Assembly: GCF_030552475.1 (NCBI RefSeq)
Contig: NZ_JAUPED010000003.1
Location: 1-64,000, forward strand
Reading direction: 5' to 3'
Length of the DNA stretch: 64,000 nt
DNA from: Mariniflexile sp. AS56
GTDB taxonomy: Bacteria > Bacteroidota > Bacteroidia > Flavobacteriales > Flavobacteriaceae
Shown: piece by piece, positions 16,009 to 24,762 of the stretch
Layout: every line of letters starts with the position of its first letter
How positions within the stretch are numbered: the stretch's first letter is position 1
The notes under the pieces: model-generated
What the model saw: the letters and a program-made list of their open reading frames with translations, nothing else
Told to the model about the DNA's origin: nothing
Databases searched by the model: none
Translations under genes and position numbers: made by a program

Positions 16009-18045
16009 ATGAAATTGAAATCAATATTTAGCTTTGTGTTCCTAGGAGCACTTGTGTTTTCTTGCGGAAATGATAAAACTAAAGAAAATACCGAAGATTT
16101 AAAAGTAAACGAAACAACATTTGATAACAATGTTGATCAATTTGCAGACATTAAGGTGTTGCGATACCAAATTCCGGGTTGGGAGAACTTGACCTTAAAA
16201 GAACAAAAATTGGTGTATTATTTAACCCAAGCAGGTTTGTCTGGTCGCGATATTTCTTGGGACCAAAACTACAAACACAACCTTAAAATTAGAACAGCTT
16301 TAGAAAAGGTTTATACTAATTTTAATGGTGATAAAACCACCGAAAATTGGAGCGCTTTCGAAGTATATCTAAAACGTGTTTGGTTTAGTAATGGTATTCA
16401 TCATCACTATTCAAACGATAAAATTAAACCAGATTTTTCAGCAGACTATTTAAATGAATTACTTGCCGAAACGCAAACCGTTTTGGAAGGAGATGCGTTT
16501 GACGTTATTTTTAACGATGTTGATGTTAAAAAAGTGAACCAAGCGAAAGGTGTGGATAATGTAGCAGTTTCTGCCGTTAATTTTTACGGAGAAGGAGTTA
16601 CCAATAAAGATGTGGAAACCTTTTATGCTGCAAAAAAATCGCCAGACCCAAGTAAACCTTTATCATTTGGTTTAAACTCCCAGTTGGTAAAAGAAAATGG
16701 TGTGTTAAAGGAACGTGTTTATAAATCGGGTGGTTTATATGGTTCTGCTATCGATGAAATTATTAAATGGTTGGAATTGGCTAAAGGGGTTGCTGAAAAT
16801 GAGGCGCAAGCCCATGCTTTAGGTTTATTAATTTCTTATTACAAAACAGGCGATTTACAAACTTGGGATGATTATAATGTCGCTTGGACAGCCGCAACCG
16901 AGGGGAATATCGATTATATAAATAGTTTTATTGAAGTCTATAACGACCCATTAGGCTATAGAGGTTCCTATGAAACCATTGTACAGATCAAAGATTTTGA
17001 TATGTCTAAAAAAATGGAAGTGCTTTCTAAAAGTGCCCAATGGTTTGAGGATAATTCACCATTAATGGAAGCTCACAAAAAGAAAAATGTTGTAGGTGTT
17101 TCTTATAAAACAGTCAATGTTGCGGGTGAAGCGGGTGATGCTTCTCCAGGTACACCAATAGGTGTGAATTTACCAAATGCGAATTGGATTCGTGCTGCTG
17201 TTGGTAGTAAATCAGTTTCTTTAGGAAACATTGTTGAAGCTTCTAATAATGCGGGTAGTTCAGGTAGATTAAAGGAGTTTGTAAATGATGAAGAGGAATT
17301 AGAACTTGAGGAAACTTACAGTAAACAGGCCGATAAGTTGCATACTGCATTGCATGAAGTGGTTGGGCATGCATCAGGACAATTAAACCCTGGTGTTGGT
17401 GAAACCAAAGAAACTTTAAAAAATTACGCTTCCACTTTGGAAGAAGGTCGTGCGGATTTAGTTGCGCTTTATTATTTATACGACAGTAAAATTCAAGAAT
17501 TAGGCCTTACAGATAACTGGGAGAAAACAGGGAAAGCAGCTTATAACGATTATATTAGAAACGGACTTTTAACACAATTAATTCGATTGAATTTGGGTGA
17601 TGATGTTGAAGAAGCTCACATGAGAAATAGACAATGGATTTCGGCTTGGGTTTTTGAAAAAGGACAAACAGATAAGGTGATTGAAAAAATAACCAGGAAC
17701 GGAAAAACCTATTTTAATATAAATGACTATGCGAAACTGCGTAAGCTATTTGGGGAATTATTGACAGAAACACAGCGCATAAAATCTGAAGGGGATTATA
17801 AAGCGGCTGAAGCCTTAGTTGAAAATTACGGTGTAAAAGTAGACCAGAAAATTCATGCTGAAATTTTAGAGCGTAATAAGCAATTTAAATCGGCTCCATA
17901 TACGGGTTATGTGAACCCTATATTAGTTGCAAAAACAAATGAAGCTGGCGATATTATTGAAGTTCGTGTGGAAGAACCAAAAACGTTCGTAGAACAAATG
18001 TTAGACTATGGTAAAAAATTCAATTTCTTACCCGAAGTCAATTAA
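16009..18045 (+). CDS. Dipeptidyl-peptidase III family (M49) lipoprotein
   Basis: A zinc exopeptidase of family M49: the family-specific hexapeptide HEVVGH is at 449-454 and the second zinc motif EEGRAD at 478-483. The 678-residue length is typical for Bacteroidota members. A lipoprotein signal (MKLKSIFSFVFLGALVFSC, C19) replaces the cytosolic form known from eukaryotes, so it probably degrades peptides in the envelope. Flavobacterial homologues are sometimes mislabelled dihydrofolate reductase. It stands alone and ends at a bidirectional terminator. Confidence 0.93.
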   Translation: MKLKSIFSFVFLGALVFSCGNDKTKENTEDLKVNETTFDNNVDQFADIKVLRYQIPGWENLTLKEQKLVYYLTQAGLSGRDISWDQNYKHNLKIRTALEKVYTNFNGDKTTENWSAFEVYLKRVWFSNGIHHHYSNDKIKPDFSADYLNELLAETQTVLEGDAFDVIFNDVDVKKVNQAKGVDNVAVSAVNFYGEGVTNKDVETFYAAKKSPDPSKPLSFGLNSQLVKENGVLKERVYKSGGLYGSAIDEIIKWLELAKGVAENEAQAHALGLLISYYKTGDLQTWDDYNVAWTAATEGNIDYINSFIEVYNDPLGYRGSYETIVQIKDFDMSKKMEVLSKSAQWFEDNSPLMEAHKKKNVVGVSYKTVNVAGEAGDASPGTPIGVNLPNANWIRAAVGSKSVSLGNIVEASNNAGSSGRLKEFVNDEEELELEETYSKQADKLHTALHEVVGHASGQLNPGVGETKETLKNYASTLEEGRADLVALYYLYDSKIQELGLTDNWEKTGKAAYNDYIRNGLLTQLIRLNLGDDVEEAHMRNRQWISAWVFEKGQTDKVIEKITRNGKTYFNINDYAKLRKLFGELLTETQRIKSEGDYKAAEALVENYGVKVDQKIHAEILERNKQFKSAPYTGYVNPILVAKTNEAGDIIEVRVEEPKTFVEQMLDYGKKFNFLPEVN

Positions 18046-18065
18046 TTTAAAGCTTAAAACAGTAT

Positions 18066-18109
18066 AAACAAAAAAACAGAATCTTAATCAAGGTTCTGTT
18101 TTTTTGTTT
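18066..18109. terminator. Bidirectional terminator, 18-bp stem
   Basis: The arms at 18066-18083 and 18092-18109 pair over 18 bases (one G-U), with A tracts on one side and T tracts on the other. It ends the M49 gene on the plus strand and the 28-codon ORF on the minus strand; the stop codon of that ORF lies in the loop. Confidence 0.8.
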
Positions 18110-18174
18110 ACACTAAAAGTTAAAAGAATAAGATTTACCACTATAAGCGCACTAATAATTAGAATGATATTCAT
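18088..18174 (-). CDS. Tiny membrane protein, 28 aa (candidate)
   Basis: From the ATG at 18174 the frame encodes one continuous hydrophobic helix, MNIILIISALIVVNLILL, followed by a short basic tail with NKKTEP. Its stop lies in the loop of the terminator hairpin, so the 3' end of the ORF forms the stem. That economy, and a clean single-helix topology with a positive C-terminal tail, argue for a real gene. It is below usual annotation cut-offs. It could instead be chance, since AT-rich DNA easily gives hydrophobic codons. Confidence 0.42.
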   Translation of the reverse strand: MNIILIISALIVVNLILLTFSVNKKTEP

Positions 18175-18319
18175 GGTCTTTAGTTTTGTTAGTTATCTAA
18201 TAGATGCGCGATTTCACAAAAGGTTGCGTAAAGAAAGTAATATAATTTATAACTAGTGGAAATTGCTTTATCAAGAAGCAAGGTCGTCTTTTAATATGGT
18301 GTGATTTATTTATAGTGAG

Positions 18320-19645
18320 CTATTGGTAAATGGGTATTTTTAGTCCAACAAAAACATCGGTTGTTTTTGATGAGTCTGATATTAAATTGGATAGAATAGA
18401 GCCAGAGCCTACCGTAAGTGGTCCTAACCTAATGCCGCCGCCCCAAGCAAATTCACCGTATTGTCTAATACTAATTGGGCTATATAAACTAAATAATTTG
18501 GTTTCTAGGCGTGGAGCTAAAGTAACCGAGTTTATTGAAGTGTTTGCGTTTTCAGTGTTACTTTTTATTAGTGATAAGTTGCTTAATAAACTGATGTATA
18601 TTCTTTTTCTTAAACGGTAGTCTATTAGTAAATGAAACGCCGTAGGTAATTTAATGTCTTGAGCCAGGGTAGATTCTACTCCGGTGTAATTATCTTCTAA
18701 GAATTGTTGCGTGTCTTCATTGTAATTAGTGGCGTCTACTGTTTTGTTTAAATCATAAATAGTTACAACACTTTCTTTGTAATTAATAGAGCCGATATCG
18801 GTAATTGAAGCACCGATTTTAAGCTTGTATTTGTTTTTGTTTTTAGAAAGTGAATCCTGAATTGTATTTGGCCTATACTCATAAGTGAAACCAATATCAG
18901 CTCCATAACCGGCACTTAAATTTTCGAAGGTAATATCATTATTGTCAAAGTCTTGACTGTTACCATAGGTAAGTTCACCTGTTGTGGTAAGTTCTTTGTT
19001 ACTTGCAGTGTACTGTCCTGTGAAATTGGGGCTGTTTAAAAATACACTTCCTGCACCTTGAAGATATTTTAACGTAATTCCAGCTTTTAAGAAATTAGTG
19101 TTTTTATTAACTAAAGTTCGACCATACACTAAGCCTATCTCAGCCCAGGCATGTATGGTTCCAGTAAGGTCTTTTGAGTTGAAATCAAAATCTTCATTGA
19201 TGTCAAAATTGTCTGATATACTTTCATAAAGTTCTCCGCTAATATTATTAATGTTTAAAAAGGCTCGTACTCTACTTACTATGCCTATACTGCTTTTTGG
19301 GCTTAGATTAAACATAAATGAAGGGCCTATAATATCTGCATTAGCAAAAAAGTTGTTTTCATCGGTAGGATATTTATTTGAGTCCGATTCAAAATCAAAA
19401 CCTCCTTCAGAGTTTAAAATGTCGCTTACGTTTATTCCGAAATAATCGCTTCCGCCAAAGCCACTAACCGAGATTAAATTAATGTCTGCTTTAAATCCTG
19501 AATCTACCACATTGGAGGGATTGGAAATTAAGGAGTGGATACCAGCATAATTGTCGATACTGTGTCCAATATAACTTTGAGCGTTTAAGCTAATTGAAGT
19601 TGTGATAACAATTAGACATGCGAGGGTAATGTTTAGTGTTTTCAT
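18320..19645 (-). CDS. DUF5723 family outer-membrane protein
   Basis: The Sec signal MKTLNITLACLIVITTSISLNAQ is followed by a roughly 420-residue protein rich in alternating beta strands with aromatic girdles. It opens with the family pattern SYIGHSIDNYAGIHSLISNPSNVVDSGFKADINL. DUF5723 proteins resemble PorV/FadL-like barrels of Bacteroidota and are expected in the outer membrane; their role is not known. The C-terminus ends in strands typical of barrel closure (DVFVGLKIPIYQ). It is a single gene reading left. Confidence 0.85.
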   Translation of the reverse strand: MKTLNITLACLIVITTSISLNAQSYIGHSIDNYAGIHSLISNPSNVVDSGFKADINLISVSGFGGSDYFGINVSDILNSEGGFDFESDSNKYPTDENNFFANADIIGPSFMFNLSPKSSIGIVSRVRAFLNINNISGELYESISDNFDINEDFDFNSKDLTGTIHAWAEIGLVYGRTLVNKNTNFLKAGITLKYLQGAGSVFLNSPNFTGQYTASNKELTTTGELTYGNSQDFDNNDITFENLSAGYGADIGFTYEYRPNTIQDSLSKNKNKYKLKIGASITDIGSINYKESVVTIYDLNKTVDATNYNEDTQQFLEDNYTGVESTLAQDIKLPTAFHLLIDYRLRKRIYISLLSNLSLIKSNTENANTSINSVTLAPRLETKLFSLYSPISIRQYGEFAWGGGIRLGPLTVGSGSILSNLISDSSKTTDVFVGLKIPIYQ

Positions 19646-19694
19646 TTTTTGGTTGGTTTTATAATAGCACCTTAAAAATACAATGAAGATTTGT

Positions 19695-19728
19695 ATGAAA
19701 AAATACCTAGTAATAGGTATTTTTTCAT
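19695..19728 (-). terminator. Terminator of the hydrolase operon, 14-bp perfect stem
   Basis: ATGAAAAAATACCT (19695-19708) and AGGTATTTTTTCAT (19715-19728) are perfect complements around a six-base loop. It lies 34 bases after the hydrolase stop. Its core ATACC-N8-GGTAT recurs upstream of the operon at 21397-21414. Confidence 0.65.
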
Positions 19729-19761
19729 ATTCATGAGGAGTATTATAGGTAAACGGTTAAC

Positions 19762-20568
19762 TTATTGTTCTTTTAAAGATTCAATAAAGTCTATTAAAAT
19801 ACTGTTGAATTTTTCTGGAGAGTCTAATTGTGGCGTATGTAAAGCGTCTTTTATTAGCAAAAGTGTTTGACGCCATAGCATCGGGATGCTTAAGTTTTCA
19901 ATATATGTTGTATTCACTAAAACATCATTTTCTCCACAAACGAATACTTTGGGAATGGGTGAGTCATGTAAAATAGATACTTCATTAAGCATATCCCCAT
20001 TTTCAATAGATAGCGCTAAATGTTCCCTAAATTTAGCGTCTGTTTTTTTTATGCTATTTTGAATCAAATCAGTATTTGAGTTTGAGGCAAGGTTTGTTGT
20101 GAAAATCGCTATTTCAGGAGGTGTTAATTCTTTTTTGAAAAGTATAGGCATTAATTCATTTGGTAGGTAAGCCTCTCCTATATTTAAAGGCAGTTTTATG
20201 GGCGAGGTCCCAATGATGAAAATACCAATACAATGGCTTAACTGTGGTAAGGCTTGTATGGTGAAATGTCCCCCTAGTGAGTGGGCAACTAAAACGAAAT
20301 TTTTAAGTTTTAAAGACTTACAAAAATCAACAAGAGTGTTCACAAATAGCGGTATAGAATAATTTGAAACAGAATCTGATTCACCATGTCCAGGTAAATC
20401 TATAGCTAAGAGTCTGAACTTATTTAAGGAAATGTTGTTTAGTTGTTTGTTGAAGCTTTGAGAACTTAATGAATTTCCGTGTATAAAAACAACTGAAATG
20501 TTCGATTGAACCTCGTTATCAAGATAAGCAATTTTTATATTGTTGAATAGTTGAACCTTTTTTATCAT
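19762..20568 (-). CDS. Alpha/beta-fold hydrolase
   Basis: A 268-residue cytosolic hydrolase with the catalytic elements in order: oxyanion motif VVFIHGNSLSSQSF (about 27-40), LLAIDLPGHGESD, the nucleophile elbow AHSLGGH with serine near residue 96, the acid in VCGENDVLVN and the histidine in KDALHTPQLD. The substrate is not predictable. Its ATG overlaps the stop of the upstream PAS-LuxR regulator by one base (TAATG), so the two are translationally coupled and probably serve one signal or metabolite. Confidence 0.9.
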   Translation of the reverse strand: MIKKVQLFNNIKIAYLDNEVQSNISVVFIHGNSLSSQSFNKQLNNISLNKFRLLAIDLPGHGESDSVSNYSIPLFVNTLVDFCKSLKLKNFVLVAHSLGGHFTIQALPQLSHCIGIFIIGTSPIKLPLNIGEAYLPNELMPILFKKELTPPEIAIFTTNLASNSNTDLIQNSIKKTDAKFREHLALSIENGDMLNEVSILHDSPIPKVFVCGENDVLVNTTYIENLSIPMLWRQTLLLIKDALHTPQLDSPEKFNSILIDFIESLKEQ

Positions 20569-21302
20569 TATAAAACACCAGTTTTATGACAAAATGCAAT
20601 CAATTCTGTAGCGTTATGGCATTTGCTTTTTTTAAGAATATTTTTTCTGTGTGAGTAAACTGTATGCTCACTAATAAATAATTGTTGGGCTATAGATTTA
20701 GTGTTGTGTTGGCTTGAAATTAATTTAATAATTTCCGTTTCTCGCCTTGTAAAAAAGTTGTTAAACTCCTTATATATTTCTCTTTTAAACGTTTTTTGTT
20801 CAATGAGCGGTGCGTTAAATTCCCAGTGTACAGTCTCGGAATTATCAAAAAAGGAAATATCGGTCAAAAGTGATAAATTGCTTTTCATTTTACCATTTCT
20901 AGTAGGTTCATAAAGTGACGATTGCCTTAGAATTTTAACATAAGTGTTGTCCTTTTTTCTGAATCTGTAGGTTAGGTTTAATGAGCTGTCTTTTAAATTA
21001 TCACAGGTATAATGAGTCAGATGGTTTACCGCTGCCTGTGTAACGCGTTTAATAAGGTCTAAATCATCAGGATGCGCAATGTTAAGTAGGGTTTCTAGTG
21101 TAAATTCATCTGTAGTATAGCCTAATAATTTGTGAATGTCTTTTTGAAATGAAACACGGGCCTCTTGCCAATCAATAACATATATGCATTGCTTTGCATT
21201 TAGTGGAAAGTTTTTAATATTCGAAAAATCATTTTGAGATAAATCAAGTAATTTTAATTTCGAGGATATTTCACTTATAAATATTGATGTTGGCTGAATC
21301 AT
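20568..21302 (-). CDS. PAS-domain LuxR-type transcriptional regulator
   Basis: The start is the ATG at 21302, not the TTG just before it. Residues about 30-150 form a PAS-like sensory domain (IYVIDWQEARVSFQKDIHKLLGY, then TLLNIAHPDDLDLIKRV). The C-terminal 65 residues are a LuxR/GerE helix-turn-helix (FTRRETEIIKLISSQHNTKS, then ISEHTVYSHRKNIL). There is no autoinducer domain. It is the first gene of a coupled pair with the hydrolase. An inverted repeat at 21397-21414, about 95 bases before the start, may be its operator. Confidence 0.9.
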   Translation of the reverse strand: MIQPTSIFISEISSKLKLLDLSQNDFSNIKNFPLNAKQCIYVIDWQEARVSFQKDIHKLLGYTTDEFTLETLLNIAHPDDLDLIKRVTQAAVNHLTHYTCDNLKDSSLNLTYRFRKKDNTYVKILRQSSLYEPTRNGKMKSNLSLLTDISFFDNSETVHWEFNAPLIEQKTFKREIYKEFNNFFTRRETEIIKLISSQHNTKSIAQQLFISEHTVYSHRKNILKKSKCHNATELIAFCHKTGVL

Positions 21303-21396
21303 CAAACTTTAGTTTTTAAAAGTTTGGCTATTTTATTAGTAGATTATTGGGTTTTAATTTTTTGAAATATTGGGTTTGGTTAATTACTGTAAAAAT

Positions 21397-21414
21397 ATAC
21401 CCAATGCTAGGTAT
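21397..21414. promoter_or_regulatory. Inverted repeat ATACC-N8-GGTAT upstream of the LuxR-type gene
   Basis: The 18-base element has five-base arms around an eight-base spacer, the same geometry as the core of the terminator beyond the far end of the operon. Candidate operator for the PAS-LuxR regulator; the short arms in AT-rich sequence keep confidence low. Confidence 0.28.
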
Positions 21415-21543
21415 TAATTTATTGAAAAGTAGATGTAATATTTTATAAAACAGATAAAAAGCATAAAAAGTCGGAGTGTAGCTTTTTTACAACTTCTTTT
21501 CTAAGTAATTCTTGTGCTTGATTGCAGGAAAATTAAATTTCCC

Positions 21544-21726
21544 CTAAAGCAAAAACTTAATAGCACTAATCATAGCGATAAAACCAATAAAGGCAATTAA
21601 AATCCAAATACTTCCAGAGTAAAAGCGTTTGTGGAGTTTTAAATCTTTGCGGTAGGTGTAACCAATTACGATGGCGAAGACAATAAAAAATAAAACTCCG
21701 AAAATGATTTGACCTTTACTAAACAT
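21544..21726 (-). CDS. Small two-helix membrane protein, 60 aa
   Basis: The frame is open to 21819, but that extension would overlap the divergent MazG-like gene and is cysteine/phenylalanine-rich junk, so I take the ATG at 21726. The protein then starts MFSKGQIIFGVLFFIVFAIV and has two membrane helices (about 8-25 and 40-58) joined by a basic loop YRKDLKLHKRFYSG. Similar 60-residue proteins are widespread in Flavobacteriaceae, without known function. It shares a 36-base divergent region with the next gene. Confidence 0.78.
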   Translation of the reverse strand: MFSKGQIIFGVLFFIVFAIVIGYTYRKDLKLHKRFYSGSIWILIAFIGFIAMISAIKFLL

Positions 21727-21762
21727 ATGATTAATTTTATGCAAAAATAAGCAAATATATAG

Positions 21763-22149
21763 ATGAAAAATAAAATAGAAGCAGTAAAAGCATTTCATAC
21801 CGCATTTAAAATTGGTCACAGAGAAACTCCTAAGGGCGATTTGGGGATTGATAAAAACACCTTGCGTTTTAATTTAATGAAAGAAGAAAACGAAGAGTAT
21901 TTGGAAGCGGCTAATAACAATGATTTGGTTGAGGTTGCAGATGCTCTTGGCGATATGCTTTATATTTTATGTGGTACGATTATAGAACATGGTATGCAGT
22001 ATAAAATTGAAGAAGTGTTTGAAGAAATACAACGTAGTAACATGAGTAAGTTAGGGGAAGATGGGCAACCTATTTATAGAGAAGATGGTAAAGTGCTAAA
22101 AGGCCCTAATTACTTTAAGCCAAACATTGCGTCTATTTTAGATAAATAA
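21763..22149 (+). CDS. MazG-like all-alpha NTP pyrophosphohydrolase
   Basis: A 128-residue protein of the all-alpha NTP-PPase superfamily. The metal-binding acids are visible as E-E-N-E-E-Y in LMKEENEEYLEA (about 43-50) and D-x-x-x-D in VADALGDMLYIL (about 61-69). The C-terminal part, MSKLGEDGQPIYREDGKVLKGPNYF, matches HisE/phage-type members that cleave (d)NTP-like substrates. A house-cleaning role on nucleotides is probable; the exact substrate is unknown. It ends at a shared terminator with ilvE. Confidence 0.85.
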   Translation: MKNKIEAVKAFHTAFKIGHRETPKGDLGIDKNTLRFNLMKEENEEYLEAANNNDLVEVADALGDMLYILCGTIIEHGMQYKIEEVFEEIQRSNMSKLGEDGQPIYREDGKVLKGPNYFKPNIASILDK

Positions 22150-22215
22150 GCATCGAGATTTAGTTCTTATTACTGAATCATCTAAAATACATGCTCTGAA
22201 AGCAATTTTAGGTAT

Positions 22216-22249
22216 AAAAAAAGAGAAGCTCACGAGCTTCTCTTTTTTT
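22216..22249. terminator. Bidirectional terminator between the MazG-like gene and ilvE
   Basis: The 15-base arms at 22216-22230 and 22235-22249 (core GAGAAGCT/AGCTTCTC) are perfect complements, flanked by A and T tracts, so it serves both converging genes. Confidence 0.85.
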
Positions 22250-22286
22250 ATAAGGACAAATCGACTTCCATTAAGAAGCTTTTTTG

Positions 22287-23351
22287 TTATAGTTTATAGC
22301 GCCATCCAAATGGATCTTCAACTTTATTCGTTTGAATATCGGTGATGCGTTTCTTTAAGAAACCAGCAAAAGTTTCATCTAGTTCAGGGATATCGAAATC
22401 TTCATCTTTATAGCCAAAACCAGAAATTGGAGAAATAACAGCTGCAGTACCTGCACCAAACATTTCTTTTAAGCTTCCGTTTTTAGCTGCTTCAACAACC
22501 TCGTGAACAGATAGTTTTCTTACTTCAACCTCGATGCCTTCAGATTTTGCTAATTCAATAATACTTTTTCTAGTAATACCGTCTAAAATTCGGTCACTTG
22601 TTGGTCCTGTGATTAGGGTGTCATTTATGCGAACAAAAATATTCATAGCACCCGCTTCTTCAATATATTCGTGGGTGGTATCGTCCGTCCAAATTACTTG
22701 TTGGTATCCTTTTTCAACGGCTAGTTGCGTTGGGTAAAATTGACCTGCATAGTTACCACCGGCTTTAGCATAACCAACACCACCGTTTGCCGAACGTGAA
22801 TAGGTTTGTTCTATTAAAACCTTCACTTTTCCAGAGAAATAAGCTCCAGAAGGTGCAGTACAAATAATAAATTTATAAGCATTTGCAGGCGATGCGTGAA
22901 AACCGTTTCCAGATGCAAAAACAAAAGGACGTATGTATAATGAGCTGCCTTCGTTTTTAGGAATCCAGTCTCTATCAACTTCCAATAAAGTTTTTAAACC
23001 ATCCATGAAATAGTTTTCAGGTACTTCTGGAATGGCTAAACGCTTAGATGAAATGTTCAAACGTTTAAAATTTTCTAGCGGGCGGAATAACCAGACATCT
23101 TCATTTGCATCTTTATAGGCTTTCATACCTTCAAAAACCGATTGTCCGTAATGGAAAATCTTAGCTGAAGGATCTAGCGTTATAGCTTGGTAAGGAATCA
23201 CCTTGGGTGCTTGCCACTTGCCATCTTTAAAATTGCATTCAAGCATATGGTCTGAAAAAACACTACCAAAAGCCAAATTATCGAAATCTACTTCATTGAT
23301 TTTAGTAGTTTCCGATTTTATAATCTCGATGTCATTGATTATAGAGTTCAT
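22287..23351 (-). CDS. ilvE: Branched-chain amino acid aminotransferase
   Basis: A fold-type IV PLP enzyme that transfers the amino group between glutamate and the oxo acids of valine, leucine and isoleucine. The PLP lysine is K196 in GYAKAGGNYAG. Further family motifs are FHYGQSVFEGMKAYK, SLYIRPFVFA, and EEAGAMNIFV with the phosphate-contacting glutamate. At 354 residues it belongs to the longer, eukaryote-like BCAT subgroup usual in Bacteroidota. It is monocistronic with an exact -7 box upstream. Confidence 0.96.
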   Translation of the reverse strand: MNSIINDIEIIKSETTKINEVDFDNLAFGSVFSDHMLECNFKDGKWQAPKVIPYQAITLDPSAKIFHYGQSVFEGMKAYKDANEDVWLFRPLENFKRLNISSKRLAIPEVPENYFMDGLKTLLEVDRDWIPKNEGSSLYIRPFVFASGNGFHASPANAYKFIICTAPSGAYFSGKVKVLIEQTYSRSANGGVGYAKAGGNYAGQFYPTQLAVEKGYQQVIWTDDTTHEYIEEAGAMNIFVRINDTLITGPTSDRILDGITRKSIIELAKSEGIEVEVRKLSVHEVVEAAKNGSLKEMFGAGTAAVISPISGFGYKDEDFDIPELDETFAGFLKKRITDIQTNKVEDPFGWRYKL

Positions 23352-23372
23352 AAATATTGTTATTTTATGTTA

Positions 23373-23380
23373 CAAATTTA
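23373..23380 (-). promoter_or_regulatory. -7 box TAAATTTG of ilvE
   Basis: An exact TAnnTTTG match on the minus strand, 21 bases before the ilvE ATG. No clear -33 box. Confidence 0.4.
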
Positions 23381-23445
23381 AGTAAAATCGTTTTTAAAAA
23401 AGAGGTATATTTACAACAAATCAAATAAAAATTAAATTTTACTGC

Positions 23446-23910
23446 ATGAAACCTCTATTATTCGCAATTTTTTGTTCGTTTTTAGTTTTTTCTTGTAAAA
23501 ATAAAGGCACATATCAGTCTTTTGGTGAAGAAATCACAATATTGAAAACTGAAAATGGGCCATTTATGGCATCACATTATAAATCTATGCAGGTAGGTGA
23601 TAGTATGAATACCAAAATAAAAGCAAAAGTGATTGATGTTTGTCAAGCAAAAGGCTGTTGGATGACTTTAAATTTAGAGGATGGCAACGAGGTTATGGTG
23701 AAATTTAAAGATTATGGGTTTTTTGTTCCAAAAGATATCGCAGGGAAAGAAGTTATTATAAACGGAAAGGCTTTTGTAAATGAGGTGTCTGTTGAAGAGC
23801 AACGCCACTATGCCGAAGATGCAGGAAAAACAGAAGCAGAAATAGCAGCTATAAACATACCAAAACGCACATTTTCATTTGAAGCAAATGGCGTTTTAAT
23901 ACAAGAATAA
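23446..23910 (+). CDS. DUF4920 lipoprotein
   Basis: The signal MKPLLFAIFCSFLVFSCKN has its lipid cysteine at 17. The DUF4920 core is plain: VIDVCQAKGCWMTLNLEDG with two conserved cysteines five residues apart, then VMVKFKDYGFFVPKDIAGKEVIINGKAF, an OB-like beta structure. The paired cysteines suggest metal or redox function, but none is established. mnmD begins two bases after its stop, so they share a transcript; the pairing of an envelope protein with a tRNA enzyme is probably only positional. Confidence 0.9.
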   Translation: MKPLLFAIFCSFLVFSCKNKGTYQSFGEEITILKTENGPFMASHYKSMQVGDSMNTKIKAKVIDVCQAKGCWMTLNLEDGNEVMVKFKDYGFFVPKDIAGKEVIINGKAFVNEVSVEEQRHYAEDAGKTEAEIAAINIPKRTFSFEANGVLIQE

Positions 23911-23912
23911 TA

Positions 23913-24584
23913 TTGGAAAGAGAAGTCGTTATTACAGGAGATGGTTCATCAACCATACATTTACCAGAATGGGATGAACAATACCATTCCAAACACGGTG
24001 CTATACAAGAGGCTTACCACGTGTTTATAAAGCATGGATTACAGCATTTCTGTGATTCAGAATTAAAACAAGATGTTTCCATACTAGAAATAGGTTTCGG
24101 TACGGGTTTAAATGCTTTTATAACTTTGCTTGAGGCCGAAAAATTAGGCATAAGTATAGATTATGTAGGTGTGGAAGGCTATCCTGTTTTAAGTGATGAA
24201 ATTTTACAACTCAATTACCCAGGTCAATTAGAAGCCAGCGGTAAAGAGTCGCTTTTTGAAATGATGCACACCGTTTCTTGGGAAGAAAAACATGCCGTTT
24301 CAAATGGCTTTTCTCTAACCAAACAAAATCGATTTTTTTCAGAAATAGCAGATAAGGACTTATATAATCTTATTTATTTTGATGCTTTTGGAGCCCGTGT
24401 GCAACCTGAATTATGGACAGAAACCATCTTCCAGAAAATGTACGAAGCCTTAAAAGAACATGGTGTTTTAGTAACCTATGCAGCCAAAGGTAGTGTGCGT
24501 CGTGCTATGCAGGGAGTAGGTTTCAAGGTTGAAAGACTTCCTGGACCTCCAGGTAAACGCGAAATGCTTAGGGCTACAAAATAG
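23913..24584 (+). CDS. mnmD: tRNA mnm5s2U34 methyltransferase MnmD
   Basis: It is the SAM-dependent methyltransferase that converts nm5s2U34 to mnm5s2U34 in tRNA; it equals the MnmC1 half of the E. coli fusion without the oxidoreductase. The SAM motif is LEIGFGTGLNAF (about 51-62), and IYFDAFGARVQPELW carries the DAF catalytic segment. The start is TTG at 23913: there is no ATG until deep inside the domain, and the family N-terminus (EREVVITGDGSSTIHLPEW) begins exactly here. Confidence 0.93.
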   Translation: MEREVVITGDGSSTIHLPEWDEQYHSKHGAIQEAYHVFIKHGLQHFCDSELKQDVSILEIGFGTGLNAFITLLEAEKLGISIDYVGVEGYPVLSDEILQLNYPGQLEASGKESLFEMMHTVSWEEKHAVSNGFSLTKQNRFFSEIADKDLYNLIYFDAFGARVQPELWTETIFQKMYEALKEHGVLVTYAAKGSVRRAMQGVGFKVERLPGPPGKREMLRATK

Positions 24585-24762
24585 TCTCAGTTTTTAGTTG
24601 CAATAATCAGATCTTGTTTATAAAAATAGTAGCATTTTTTTTAGCGCCCCTTCATCTTTGGTGAGGTTTTTAGTTTTACATTATCAATTATTCTGTTAAA
24701 CCTATTACAAAATCATAGTACGTAGTCATTACGTTTTGTAACTTTAAAATAAAAAATTAAAA

